Origin: Opitutaceae bacterium
GTDB taxonomy: Bacteria; Verrucomicrobiota; Verrucomicrobiia; Opitutales; Opitutaceae
Direction of reading: 5' to 3'
Assembly (NCBI GenBank): GCA_026125215.1
Contig: JAHCLN010000007.1
Span: 1 to 47,473, forward strand
DNA length: 47,473 nucleotides
This document shows, piece by piece, positions 1 to 8,566 of this stretch. Position 1 is the first letter of the stretch. Every line of letters begins with the position of its first letter. The translations under genes and the position numbers were made by a program. Below the pieces are notes generated by a model. The model was not told the DNA's origin. It saw only the letters and a list, made by a program, of their open reading frames with translations, and searched no databases.

Positions 1-900
1 GTCACCGACGCCGGTCCGGCCACCTGGTGGAGCACCTTCTCCGAGGCGGGCCGCACCCAGGTGCCGCTCTACAGCTTCGACCCCGCGGTGCGGCTCACCG
101 TGATCGGGATGATGGTCTCCTCCTTCATCTGGAACATCTGCACGCACGGCGCCGACCAGGTGGCGGCCCAGCGCTACCTGACGACGCCCTCGGCGGCGGC
201 CGCCCGGCGCTCGGTGCTCGTGTTCTCGATCGCCAACGTCGCGATGATCCTGCTGCTGGCCGTCGTCGGCCTGGCGCTCTTCTACTTCTTTTACCTCCGC
301 TCCGGCCTGCCGGTGCAGGCCTTCCAGGAGCAGATTGCGCCCGAGGCCGACAAGGCCTTCCCGCGTTTCATCGCCGCCAACCTGCCCGCGGGCATCTCCG
401 GCCTGATCCTGGCCGCGCTGCTGGCGGCGGCCATGTCGAGCCTGAGCTCCGCCATCAACTCCATCTCGACCGTGGCGGTGACCGACTTCATCGACCGCTT
501 CCGGCTTTTCGCCAACCAGCAGAACCATCTCCTGCTCGCGATGGGCATTGCGGCCATCACCGGCCTGCTGGGCATCGCCTCGGCGCTGACGGTGAACGGC
601 TTCATGCAGACCGGGGAGTGGAACCTGCTCGAGCTGATGGAGCGCGGGAACCATCTCTTCGTCGCCCCCCTCGGCGTGCTGTTCTTCGTCGGCTTCCTGG
701 TGCCCCGCGCCGGCAGTCGCGCCGCGATCGGCGGCTTCCTCGCCGGATTGGCCACCAGCGTCTCCGTCTCCTTCGGCAAGGAGATCTACGGCCTGGAAAA
801 CCCGATCGGCTTCATCTGGAACCTTCCCGGCTCGTTCGTCGTGGCTTTCGTCACGACCGTGCTGCTGGGGTTTGTCTTCAAACGCCCCGCCGCCGCCTGA
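1..900 (+). CDS. Sodium:solute symporter (SSS family), C-terminal part
   Basis: The frame is open from base 1 and ends in TGA at 898-900, so the N-terminus lies outside the window; 299 residues are visible. The protein is hydrophobic with several membrane segments. It carries the SSS-family stretch with GADQVAAQRYL, followed later by AAMSSLSSAINS, which is typical of sodium-coupled LeuT-fold transporters. It is a clear paralogue of the symporter at 3798-5375, which has GGDQTAIQRYM and AAMSSLDSGVNS at matching places. It should import a small organic solute with sodium across the inner membrane. The substrate cannot be read from sequence; nearby mutarotase and lyase genes suggest a sugar or sugar acid. 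The next gene starts 10 bases downstream, so the two are probably co-transcribed. Confidence 0.93.
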   Translation, partial: VTDAGPATWWSTFSEAGRTQVPLYSFDPAVRLTVIGMMVSSFIWNICTHGADQVAAQRYLTTPSAAAARRSVLVFSIANVAMILLLAVVGLALFYFFYLRSGLPVQAFQEQIAPEADKAFPRFIAANLPAGISGLILAALLAAAMSSLSSAINSISTVAVTDFIDRFRLFANQQNHLLLAMGIAAITGLLGIASALTVNGFMQTGEWNLLELMERGNHLFVAPLGVLFFVGFLVPRAGSRAAIGGFLAGLATSVSVSFGKEIYGLENPIGFIWNLPGSFVVAFVTTVLLGFVFKRPAAA

Positions 901-910
901 GCCGCCCGCC

Positions 911-3742
911 ATGTCCTGTCCATCCTTCCGCCGTTCGCTGGCCGCCGTTATCGCCGTCCTCGCCGTGCTGCCGGCCGCCGGCATCGAGCCGGCCGGGGTC
1001 CGGCAGATCTGGCACCTCGAACGTTTCGATGATTTCGCCGCGGGCACCTTCGATGACGGCGGTGTCAACGCCTACGTCGCCGCCGACGGTTCCATCAGGC
1101 TCATCAACCAATGGGATCTGAACGCAGACGGCTGGATCGACATTCTCCTGCCGAACTCCCACGGTTACAACGAGAAGGTTGACCTCTCGATTTACTGGGG
1201 CCGCGACGGCTGGAGCCCCGCCGGCCGCACCCAGCTGCCCAGCGACGGCGGGAAGGCCGCCGCCGTGGCCGACCTTGACGGCAACGGCTGGCCCGATCTC
1301 GTGCTCGCCAACCGGTTCAACGGCACCAAGTCGGAGCTGGACCTGTGGATCTACTGGGGAGGGCCGGACGGATTCTCCGCGGAACGGCGCAGCGCCCTGC
1401 CGGCGCAAGGCGCCGAAGCGGTTGCCCTTGCCGACCTCAACGGCGACGGGCACCCCGAGATCATCGTCGCCAACAGCGGCCTGAGCTACCACGTGGCGCT
1501 GGATTCGCACCGCCGCTCCTATGTCTATTGGAACCGCAACGGCCGGTTCGCCGCCGCCGACCGGCTGGAACTGCCGACGGCCCATGCGCAGGGCGTCGCC
1601 GTGGCCGACCTCGACGGCAACGGCCGGCCGGACGTCGTCTTCGCCAACCAGGGCAACGCGGCGGAGGAAGCCGGGCTGACGGTGTATTTCAACCCCGGTG
1701 ACGCGGACTTTTCGCCGGAAAACCGGCGGCACCTGCCCGGCGAGCGCAGCAGCGGCGTGGCCGCCGCCGACCTGAACCGCGACGGCCGCGTCGATCTCGT
1801 CGTCGCCAACGCCTTCCGGCTGAAAGGACGCGAGGGCGGGATCTACAACCTGGTCGAGACCACGCACCTGAACTCGTTGGTCTATTGGAACGGCCCGGAT
1901 GGCTTCGACCCGGCCCGCCGGACCGCGCTGCCCACGGTCGGAGCGCAGGCGGTGGCGGCGGGCGACCTCAACGCCGACGGCTGGCCCGACCTCGCGTTTG
2001 CCCAGGCCGGCGCGGGCGCAAGCTTCATCTACCTCGGCGGGCCCGACGGCTTCCAGCCGCACCGCCGGATCGCGCTGCCGGGCCAAAACCATTCGGCGGC
2101 GGCGATCGCGGACCTCGACGGCGACGGCCACAACGACTTGCTGCTGGCGCTGCGCAAGACCCCGGGCAGCTTTGCCGCGGAGGTCCACGTGCACCGCGGC
2201 GGGCCCGGCGGCCTGCAAACCGGGCCCATGCTCACGGTGCCCGCCGCCAGCACCGGCGGACTCGTCGTCGCCGATCCCGACCGCGACGGCCGCCGGGATC
2301 TCGTGGTGATCAACCGCGGCGACGGCCCCGATGCCGCGGGCAGCCCGGCCTATGTGTATCCCGGCGGACCCGACGGCTTCGACCCGGCCCGCCGGCTGGA
2401 GCTGCCGACCCGCGGGTCGGACTCCTACCTGCCGGTGGATCTGAACGCGGACGGGCACGTTGACCTGTTCTTCCCCCACAGTCCCCCGACCATTTTTTGG
2501 GGCGGGCCGGGCGGCATCCAGCCGGACAAAACCAGCACGCTCTCGCCGGACTACGCGTTTTCCGGGCGGGCGGCGGACTTCAACCGGGACGGCTACCTCG
2601 ACCTCGTAGTCAGCGAGTGGCAGCCCGGCCGGGAGGTCACCCATATCTACTACGGCGGGCCGGGCGGTTTCACGACGGCGCACCGGCAGCCCTTCCCGAT
2701 CCGCAGCGTGCGTTTCCACACGATCGCCGATCTCGACCGCGACGGCTGGATCGACGTCGTCTTCCCCAATTTCATCGACGAGGAAATCGTGATCTTCTGG
2801 AACAGCCCGCTCGGGTTTTCCCTGGAACACCAGACCCGCCTGCCCGTGCGGTCCGCCGTCGCGGTCGAAGTCGCGGATCTCAACGCCGACGGCCACCTCG
2901 ACCTCATCGTGCCCAATCTGTTCGACAAAAATCCCGAGCCCGGCAAGCCGCGCTCCTTCGGCGGCTCGCCGCACGGCGACACCTTCATCTACTGGGGCGG
3001 ACCGGCGGGATTTCACCCGGACCGCCGCACGGTGCTGCCCTCGACCGGGTCCGCGGACGCGGTGGTCGCCGATCTCAACCGCAACGGCCATCTCGACCTC
3101 GTGCTGACGAACTACCACGAAGGCGAAACCCGTTCGGGGCCTTCCTACATCTACTGGAACGGTCCGGAAGGTTTCCACGCGGAGCGGCACACGCGCATCC
3201 CTTCCCACTCCGCCTCCGGGGCGCTGGTGGCCGATTTCAACCGGGACGGCCGGCCGGACCTGTTCCTCGCCAACCATTCCAAGGACGGCAACCACCGCAC
3301 CGACACCTGGCTGTATTGGGGCCGGCCCGAAGGCTTCTCCGCGGCACACCGGACCGCCCTGCCCGGCCTCGGGCCGCATTTCCTGACCGCGGTGGACATC
3401 GGGCATGTCTACGACCGCGGCGACCGCTACACCTACACCTCCGCGGCGCATGACGCGGGCGGCGAGGCGCAGCTGGAACAGCTCGTCTGGGAAGCCGACA
3501 CCCCGTTCCGCACGGGCATCCGGTTCCAGGTGCGGTCGGCGGATTCGGCGGCCGCGCTGGCGCAGGCGCCCTGGGCCGGGCCGGACGGACCGGGCACCCA
3601 TTTCACCCGCAGCGGCGAGGCGCCGCGCTCCCCCGCCCCGCCCGCACGCTGGTTCCAGCTCCGGGCCGAACTGACCAGCCCCGATTCGGCGAACAGCCCG
3701 GTCCTCAAATCCGTCACCCTCCACCATCACCGCCGGCCGTAA
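911..3742 (+). CDS. Secreted FG-GAP/VCBS-repeat protein
   Basis: A 943-residue protein. I chose the ATG at 911 because it opens directly into a signal peptide (RRS, then a hydrophobic stretch ending near AAG at about residue 26); the upstream in-frame start at 872 overlaps the previous gene and adds a proline-rich leader. The body holds 14 calcium-binding FG-GAP/VCBS motifs of the form D-[LFP]-[ND]-x-[DN]-G-x-x-[DE]-[LVI], for example DLNADGWIDI, DLDGNGWPDL and DFNRDGRPDL. Most alternate with YWG/YWN-GP-GF segments, as in beta-propeller blades. It is therefore likely to be extracytoplasmic, perhaps binding glycans or cell surfaces; no catalytic motif is evident. It sits between two paralogous symporters, which suggests a role in capturing the same substrate. 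Confidence 0.9.
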   Translation: MSCPSFRRSLAAVIAVLAVLPAAGIEPAGVRQIWHLERFDDFAAGTFDDGGVNAYVAADGSIRLINQWDLNADGWIDILLPNSHGYNEKVDLSIYWGRDGWSPAGRTQLPSDGGKAAAVADLDGNGWPDLVLANRFNGTKSELDLWIYWGGPDGFSAERRSALPAQGAEAVALADLNGDGHPEIIVANSGLSYHVALDSHRRSYVYWNRNGRFAAADRLELPTAHAQGVAVADLDGNGRPDVVFANQGNAAEEAGLTVYFNPGDADFSPENRRHLPGERSSGVAAADLNRDGRVDLVVANAFRLKGREGGIYNLVETTHLNSLVYWNGPDGFDPARRTALPTVGAQAVAAGDLNADGWPDLAFAQAGAGASFIYLGGPDGFQPHRRIALPGQNHSAAAIADLDGDGHNDLLLALRKTPGSFAAEVHVHRGGPGGLQTGPMLTVPAASTGGLVVADPDRDGRRDLVVINRGDGPDAAGSPAYVYPGGPDGFDPARRLELPTRGSDSYLPVDLNADGHVDLFFPHSPPTIFWGGPGGIQPDKTSTLSPDYAFSGRAADFNRDGYLDLVVSEWQPGREVTHIYYGGPGGFTTAHRQPFPIRSVRFHTIADLDRDGWIDVVFPNFIDEEIVIFWNSPLGFSLEHQTRLPVRSAVAVEVADLNADGHLDLIVPNLFDKNPEPGKPRSFGGSPHGDTFIYWGGPAGFHPDRRTVLPSTGSADAVVADLNRNGHLDLVLTNYHEGETRSGPSYIYWNGPEGFHAERHTRIPSHSASGALVADFNRDGRPDLFLANHSKDGNHRTDTWLYWGRPEGFSAAHRTALPGLGPHFLTAVDIGHVYDRGDRYTYTSAAHDAGGEAQLEQLVWEADTPFRTGIRFQVRSADSAAALAQAPWAGPDGPGTHFTRSGEAPRSPAPPARWFQLRAELTSPDSANSPVLKSVTLHHHRRP

Positions 3743-3797
3743 GGCGGGGCCGTCCGCCCCGGCCTCCCAACGCGCCGCCCGGAACCACGGTCCCGCC

Positions 3798-5375
3798 ATG
3801 AACCCGCCCGCCCCCGCTCCCGGACTTCACCCCGTGGACTGGGCGATTGTGGCGGTTTACTGCCTCGGGATGATCGCGATCGGCTACTATTATTCGCGGC
3901 GGCAGTCCGGCAGCGCGGATTATTTTCTCGGCGGCAGCCGCATGCCGCCGTGGGTCATGGGCATATCGCTGTTCGCCACGCTGTTCAGCACGATCAGCTA
4001 CCTCTCGATGCCCGGCGAGATGATCAAGCACGGGCCGACCTACCTGTTCATCTTTCTGGCCATCCCCTTCGCCTACCTCGTGGTGGGCCACGTGCTGATC
4101 CCGGCCTTCATGCGCCACCGGGTGATCAGCGCCTACGAGCTGCTGGAAGCGCGCCTCGGCGGCGGCGTGAGCACGCTCGGCGCGGGGCTGTTCATCACGC
4201 TGCGGCTCGTCTGGATGGCCGTCCTGCTCTACATGGCCTCGGCCGCCATCACCGTGATCATGGGCCTGCCCGCGGAAAAAGTTCTCCATGTGATCCTGGT
4301 CACCGGAATCGTCTCGGTCGTTTACACCACGCTGGGCGGCCTGCGGGCCGTGGCCATCTCCGATGTCGTGCAGTCCCTGATCCTGCTGCTGGGGGCGCTG
4401 TGCACCCTGGGCATCGTGACCGTGCGGCTGGGCGGCTTTTCCTGGGTGCCCACCGAATGGAACCCGCAATGGCAGTCGCAACCGTTCTTCAGCCTCGATC
4501 CGCGCGTGCGGGTGACCGTGGTCGGGGTCGTGATCATGAATTTCTTCTGGCAACTCTGCACCGCCGGCGGGGACCAGACCGCCATCCAGCGCTACATGTC
4601 CACGCGTGACGCCGCGAGCGCGCGGCGTGCCTTTTTGATCCACTCGGTCATGGGCGTGGTGGTCTCGTTGCTCGTGTGCCTGATCGGATTCGCGCTGATG
4701 GCCTATTACACCCGGTTTCCCGACCTTCTTCCGGCCGGCGCCAGCATTGCCGGCGATGCCGACCGGCTTTTCCCGGGTTTCATTGCCAACCAGTTTCCCG
4801 TCGGGTTGTGCGGGCTGGTGGTCGCCGCGCTGTTCGCCGCGGCCATGTCGAGCCTGGACTCGGGCGTGAATTCCATCACCGCGGTGGTGAGCCGCGACCT
4901 GCTGGAACGCGGTTCCCGGCCGCCGCCGGATCTCGCGACCCAGGTCCGGCGGGCGCGGGTGCTGGCGCTGGTGATCGGCGGCACGGCGATTGTTTTGGGC
5001 ACGCAGGTCGGGAACATCCCCGGGTCGTTTCTCGAGATCACCAAGAAGACGACCAACCTGTTCGCCGCCCCGATCTTCGGGCTGTTTCTGCTCGCGCTGT
5101 TTGCGCGCCGGGCCGGGGCTTTTGGCGCCGCGGTCGGCACGATCTACGGCCTGGCGACGGGCTGCCTCGTCGCCTACTGGGATGTGCTGACCGGGTCGGC
5201 GCCAATCAGCATGATGTGGATCATTCCGCCGTCCCTCGGCATGCAGCTCTTCGTCGCCACGTTGCTGGGCGGCCGGCCGCCGGGCCTGCGGCAAAGCCCG
5301 GTGGTCTGGGCGGTCGCGCTGCTGCCGCTGGCCGCGATCCTCGGGGGTCTGCTCCTGACGCGCTCCCCCGGCTAG
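3798..5375 (+). CDS. Sodium:solute symporter (SSS family)
   Basis: A complete 525-residue transporter. The start is supported by the usual family N-terminus: a short leader, then DWAIVAVYCLGMIAIGYYYS and the SADYFLGG motif that follows the first helix of SSS proteins. About 13 hydrophobic segments follow. The conserved core GGDQTAIQRYM (around residue 256) and AAMSSLDSGVNS match the partial symporter at the window start. It is expected to import an organic solute with sodium. It lies 55 bases after the VCBS gene on the same strand. Its TAG stop shares the palindrome CTAG with the stop of the convergent nitroreductase. Substrate unknown; sialate, other sugar acids or sugars are plausible from context only. 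Confidence 0.95.
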   Translation: MNPPAPAPGLHPVDWAIVAVYCLGMIAIGYYYSRRQSGSADYFLGGSRMPPWVMGISLFATLFSTISYLSMPGEMIKHGPTYLFIFLAIPFAYLVVGHVLIPAFMRHRVISAYELLEARLGGGVSTLGAGLFITLRLVWMAVLLYMASAAITVIMGLPAEKVLHVILVTGIVSVVYTTLGGLRAVAISDVVQSLILLLGALCTLGIVTVRLGGFSWVPTEWNPQWQSQPFFSLDPRVRVTVVGVVIMNFFWQLCTAGGDQTAIQRYMSTRDAASARRAFLIHSVMGVVVSLLVCLIGFALMAYYTRFPDLLPAGASIAGDADRLFPGFIANQFPVGLCGLVVAALFAAAMSSLDSGVNSITAVVSRDLLERGSRPPPDLATQVRRARVLALVIGGTAIVLGTQVGNIPGSFLEITKKTTNLFAAPIFGLFLLALFARRAGAFGAAVGTIYGLATGCLVAYWDVLTGSAPISMMWIIPPSLGMQLFVATLLGGRPPGLRQSPVVWAVALLPLAAILGGLLLTRSPG

Positions 5376-6229
5376 GGGTTGAAGCCCCGCGCGCGGAGGA
5401 AGGCCGTCAGGTCCGCGCGCTCCGTGACGGACAACTGCCGCGCCACGTTGAGGGACCAGGTGCACTTGGAGGCGCGGCCGTAAAGTTCGGTCCGCTTTTG
5501 CTTGGCAGGCGGGATGGGCTCGCGCGCGTGGCGCCGGGCATCATAAGCCCGCAGTTCCGCCTCCGGGCAATCGCGGTAGAACTCCTCGTGCAGGACCGCC
5601 GCGGGCGGCAGCCGCATCGCCACGCTGGCCGGGGCCGCCGGATATCCGAGCGCCAGGCCGAGCAAAGGAAACACGCCCGGCGGCAGGCGCAGGAGCGCAC
5701 TCACCGGCCCGAGGGCATTGCGCACGGCACTCACCGGGCATCCGCCCAGACCGCTGCCCTCCGCCGCGATCAGGGCAGCCTGCAGGGCAAGCGCCGCGTC
5801 CACGCAGGCATTGAGCCAGCCGTCGAGGTTGTCCTGCGCAAAGGGCAGTCCATGCCGCGCACAGGTCCGCCGGTGGCGGCGCATGTCGGCGCAGAACACC
5901 AGCAGCACCGGCGCCGCGGCCAGCCAGGGACTCGCGCAGGCCGCGGCCAGCCGGCGGCAGCGAGCCCGGTCGCGGAGCACGACGACCGAACAGGCCTGCA
6001 GGTCGGATTTGCTCCCGGAAGACTGGGCTGCGGCGAGAACGGCCTCCAGCAGCGGGGCGGGCACGGCCTGGCGCCGAAACTGCCGGCAACTGCCCCGGCC
6101 GAGGATGGCGGTCAGCACGGGATTGGCCGCAAGCCCCCGGCCCCGACCGGCCGCGAACCCGTAACGCCGGTCGATCATGGCTTCCACCGACTCCGGGGCC
6201 GGCGCCGGCTGATTCTTGGCCCGGGGCAT
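5372..6229 (-). CDS. Nitroreductase-family FMN oxidoreductase
   Basis: A 285-residue protein. The ATG at 6229 has a good AGGAG six bases upstream, just inside the 10-base gap after the preceding gene. The N-terminus RRYG...RGSCRQF resembles the FMN phosphate-binding arginine region of nitroreductases. The middle carries NACVDAALALQAALIAAEGSGLGGCPVS, which fits the LDxGIAxQNLxLAAxxxGLGx helix of the family, followed by LLGLALGYP. The C-terminal tail (TWSLNVARQL...LRARGF) resembles the FRP/NfsA-like subgroup. Such enzymes reduce nitro compounds, quinones or flavins with NAD(P)H. It is the last gene of a three-gene minus-strand unit after the threonine synthase-like gene; the functional link is unclear. 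Confidence 0.8.
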   Translation of the reverse strand: MPRAKNQPAPAPESVEAMIDRRYGFAAGRGRGLAANPVLTAILGRGSCRQFRRQAVPAPLLEAVLAAAQSSGSKSDLQACSVVVLRDRARCRRLAAACASPWLAAAPVLLVFCADMRRHRRTCARHGLPFAQDNLDGWLNACVDAALALQAALIAAEGSGLGGCPVSAVRNALGPVSALLRLPPGVFPLLGLALGYPAAPASVAMRLPPAAVLHEEFYRDCPEAELRAYDARRHAREPIPPAKQKRTELYGRASKCTWSLNVARQLSVTERADLTAFLRARGFNP

Positions 6230-6239
6230 CGGTCGCTCC

Positions 6240-7328
6240 TCAGCCCGCGGCCAGCCGCGCGGCCACCTCGCGGGCAAACGTGGCAAAATCATCCAAGCGG
6301 GGGCACGCATCCCCCTCGACCATGCGGGCCAGACTGTCCCCGTCCTTGAATCCGCTGCCGGTCACGAGACAGACCACCTGCTGGCCGGAGCGGACTTCGC
6401 CCGCCGCCGCGGCCCGCGCGAGACCGGCCAGCGCCACGGCCCCGGCCGGTTCGCAAAAGATGCCCTCCTCGCGCGCGAGCCGGCGCTGCCAGCCGAAAAC
6501 CTCCTCGTCGGTGACGAGGTGGCCGTTGCCGCCGGCGGCCCGGCACGCCGCCAGCGTGGCATCGCCGTCGATCACATTGCCGACCTGCAGACCGCTGATG
6601 CGGGAGGTGCAGGTGACGGCCCGGGCGCGGGCGGCCCCGGCGCGCAGCGGGCCGGCGATCGTGTCGTTGCCCTCGGGCTGCACGCAGTGCAAGGCCGGGC
6701 GGAAACTCGCGCTCCGCGCAAATCCCCGGGCCACCGCGAGGGTCAGCCCGCCGCCGCCGCTGGGCGAGAACACGTGGTCGATGCCGTCGGGCAGCTGGGC
6801 GGCGAGTTCGTGGCTGATCGTCTCGACCCCCGCCATGCCCAGCGGCGAATAGGCGTAGGCGCTGATGAGGACCTCGGCCCGGAGCCGTTGCGCCAGCGCC
6901 GGGAAACCTTGCATCACTTCCTGCGTGACCGCCGGGTCCAGGCCGAAGTTGCGGATCCGGAACAGGCGCGCACCGTATGCGAGCATCTGCCGGAGCTTGC
7001 CCTCCGGGGCCGTGTCCACGATCGCGAGCAGGCAGGGCAGTCCGGCGGCGGCGGCGTAGGCGGCGACCGCCGCCCCGGTGTTGCCGCTGGACGTGCCCAG
7101 ACAGCACAGCCGGCCCGCGGCGCGCAGGTGGGAAAGTGCCGCGGCCGCGAACCGGTCCTTGTAGGAGCCGGTCGGGTTGGTGGTCTCCAGCTTGAAGGCC
7201 AGCCGCGGCACGCCCAGCTCCGCCCCCAGCCGGCGCGAGGCCACGAGGGGCGTCTCGCCTTCGCCCAGCGTCACGCGGTGAACCGGATCAAGTTCCGGCA
7301 ACCAGGCGGCGTATTTCCAAATGCTCAT
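6240..7328 (-). CDS. thrC: Threonine synthase-like PLP enzyme
   Basis: A 362-residue fold-type II PLP enzyme. The motif NPTGSYKDR holds the predicted PLP lysine (K57); LGTSSGNTGAAVAAYA binds the phosphate, and SPSGGGG and VTGSGFKD follow in order. These are typical of threonine synthase, which converts O-phospho-L-homoserine to threonine in the cytoplasm. Length fits the shorter threonine synthase class. Related enzymes (diaminopropionate or cysteate synthases) share these motifs, so the substrate is not certain. The context is unusual for thrC: no hom or thrB is visible, and it lies between an aldose-epimerase-like gene (6-base gap) and a nitroreductase (10-base gap). Confidence 0.82.
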   Translation of the reverse strand: MSIWKYAAWLPELDPVHRVTLGEGETPLVASRRLGAELGVPRLAFKLETTNPTGSYKDRFAAAALSHLRAAGRLCCLGTSSGNTGAAVAAYAAAAGLPCLLAIVDTAPEGKLRQMLAYGARLFRIRNFGLDPAVTQEVMQGFPALAQRLRAEVLISAYAYSPLGMAGVETISHELAAQLPDGIDHVFSPSGGGGLTLAVARGFARSASFRPALHCVQPEGNDTIAGPLRAGAARARAVTCTSRISGLQVGNVIDGDATLAACRAAGGNGHLVTDEEVFGWQRRLAREEGIFCEPAGAVALAGLARAAAAGEVRSGQQVVCLVTGSGFKDGDSLARMVEGDACPRLDDFATFAREVAARLAAG

Positions 7329-7334
7329 GCGGCG

Positions 7335-8375
7335 TCACAGCGGCCAGGGTTCGTCCGGCCCGGCGGTGAAGCCGCTGAGGAGCCGGGTGGAGAGAGCGCC
7401 GCCCGCGGGGGCCCAGGCCACCTGCCCGGACTCCAGCAGTTCGTCAAAGCGGCCCACCGGGGAGGTGCCCGGCTGGAGCGTGATCAGGTGCCCGTGTCCC
7501 CAGAGCGGATAATCCGCGATCCCGCCCGCGTTGGCCCAGCTCCAAGCCCAGGGAAACCGCTTTTCGTCCCAACGCAGCGCAAAGCCCAGGCGGCGGGCCT
7601 GGTTCCACAGGCAGCCCCAGCCCACGCTGAAATCGGTCAACTGCACCGAATGGTCGAGCCCGCTGCCCTGCGGCGGCACCCGGCTGCAGTCCCGCATCGA
7701 GCCGTCGGCCGTCACGGGAATGTGCGGCCAGGCGCCGCGGTAGCCCTGCTTGATCTGGCTGCCGACGTCGCGCTTGAAATCATAGGTGGCGATGGTGCGG
7801 GCCGGCACCCGCAGCTCGGCCCCGTGGATCAGTTCGCCGCCGAAGGCCGGATGGTGCAACCAGGCGCAGGGCCGGTCGCGGTTGCTGCGGTTGGTCAGCG
7901 TCTCCTCCCAGACCAGCACCTCGGAACCGGCGGCCAGTTCCCAGACGCGCTCCAGCACAAAGGGCGTCCGCACCGAGCGGCCCGTGACTTTCACGCGCAC
8001 CCGTTCCCGGCTCTCCTCGAGCACCTCCACCGCGAAAGGCAGCGCCCGAAACTCCCCGTGCGCGCCGATGGGCGCCCCGTAGTAGGAGGTGGGAAAAAAT
8101 CCGACCGGCAGCGACACGAACCACGAACCGTCCAGCACGTCGTAGAGGTCGCTGTTCCGTTCGATCGGCTGGGCCAGCAGCGCGAGGCGGGGCGGCTGCA
8201 GCAGCGGGTTCTTCCACATGATGTCGAGGTTCTGCCCGAGATGCTCGAAGCCCAGCACCGCGGCCCCGAAATCCGGCCAGATCGTGATGCGCACGCGGCC
8301 GTTTTCCAGCACGAGGAGGTTGGCGCCGTCGCGTTGGACGCGGTGCAGGCGGGGAGGCGGGGAAGACATGGGCAT
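7335..8375 (-). CDS. Aldose 1-epimerase-fold protein (galactose mutarotase superfamily)
   Basis: A 346-residue beta-sandwich-type protein. The pattern is that of mutarotase-like sugar-binding proteins: VRITIWPDFGAAVLGF at the N-terminus, WEETLTNRSNRDRP, and HHPAFGGELI with the conserved HPAFG. A C-terminal WG-HGHLITLQPGTS resembles the glutamate/glutamine-rich end of the family, although the canonical catalytic glutamate could not be placed with certainty. Members interconvert sugar anomers or bind sugars. It heads a unit with the threonine synthase-like and nitroreductase genes. Start choice is uncertain: ATGs at 8375 and 8369 are both possible and neither has a clear ribosome binding site; the upstream extension to 8429 is unlikely. 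Confidence 0.72.
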   Translation of the reverse strand: MPMSSPPPRLHRVQRDGANLLVLENGRVRITIWPDFGAAVLGFEHLGQNLDIMWKNPLLQPPRLALLAQPIERNSDLYDVLDGSWFVSLPVGFFPTSYYGAPIGAHGEFRALPFAVEVLEESRERVRVKVTGRSVRTPFVLERVWELAAGSEVLVWEETLTNRSNRDRPCAWLHHPAFGGELIHGAELRVPARTIATYDFKRDVGSQIKQGYRGAWPHIPVTADGSMRDCSRVPPQGSGLDHSVQLTDFSVGWGCLWNQARRLGFALRWDEKRFPWAWSWANAGGIADYPLWGHGHLITLQPGTSPVGRFDELLESGQVAWAPAGGALSTRLLSGFTAGPDEPWPL

Positions 8376-8566
8376 GGCAGGTTGGGCGCGCCGGCATGGA
8401 GGCATGCAGCACACGCGGCCCGAACGCAACCGTTCGCCTACGGACTGTCGGCATTCTTCCCGTGGTTACAATTCCTGACCAGGGATGCGGCGTTGTGCTC
8501 CCCGGGTCCCGCGCCACAAACGTCACCGTCATCCGGTCTGCGCCGGATTTTCCGCCCCGCACAGCC
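8376..8566. promoter_or_regulatory. Divergent intergenic region, candidate promoter zone
   Basis: This 191-base gap separates two divergently transcribed operons and so should hold both promoters. A TACAAT at 8467-8472 (+) matches a sigma-70 -10 box, but no convincing -35 box lies 16-18 bases upstream. No clear operator-like dyad was seen. Treat the specific box as a weak guess. Confidence 0.25.

Noticed and set aside
878..3799. A 973-residue minus-strand open frame opposite the VCBS gene
   Set aside because: The repeat-rich plus-strand protein has 14 regular motifs and a signal peptide; the antisense frame is low-complexity.
3714..5465. 583-residue minus-strand frame rich in His, Arg and Gln
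   Set aside because: Antisense to a complete symporter and compositionally abnormal.
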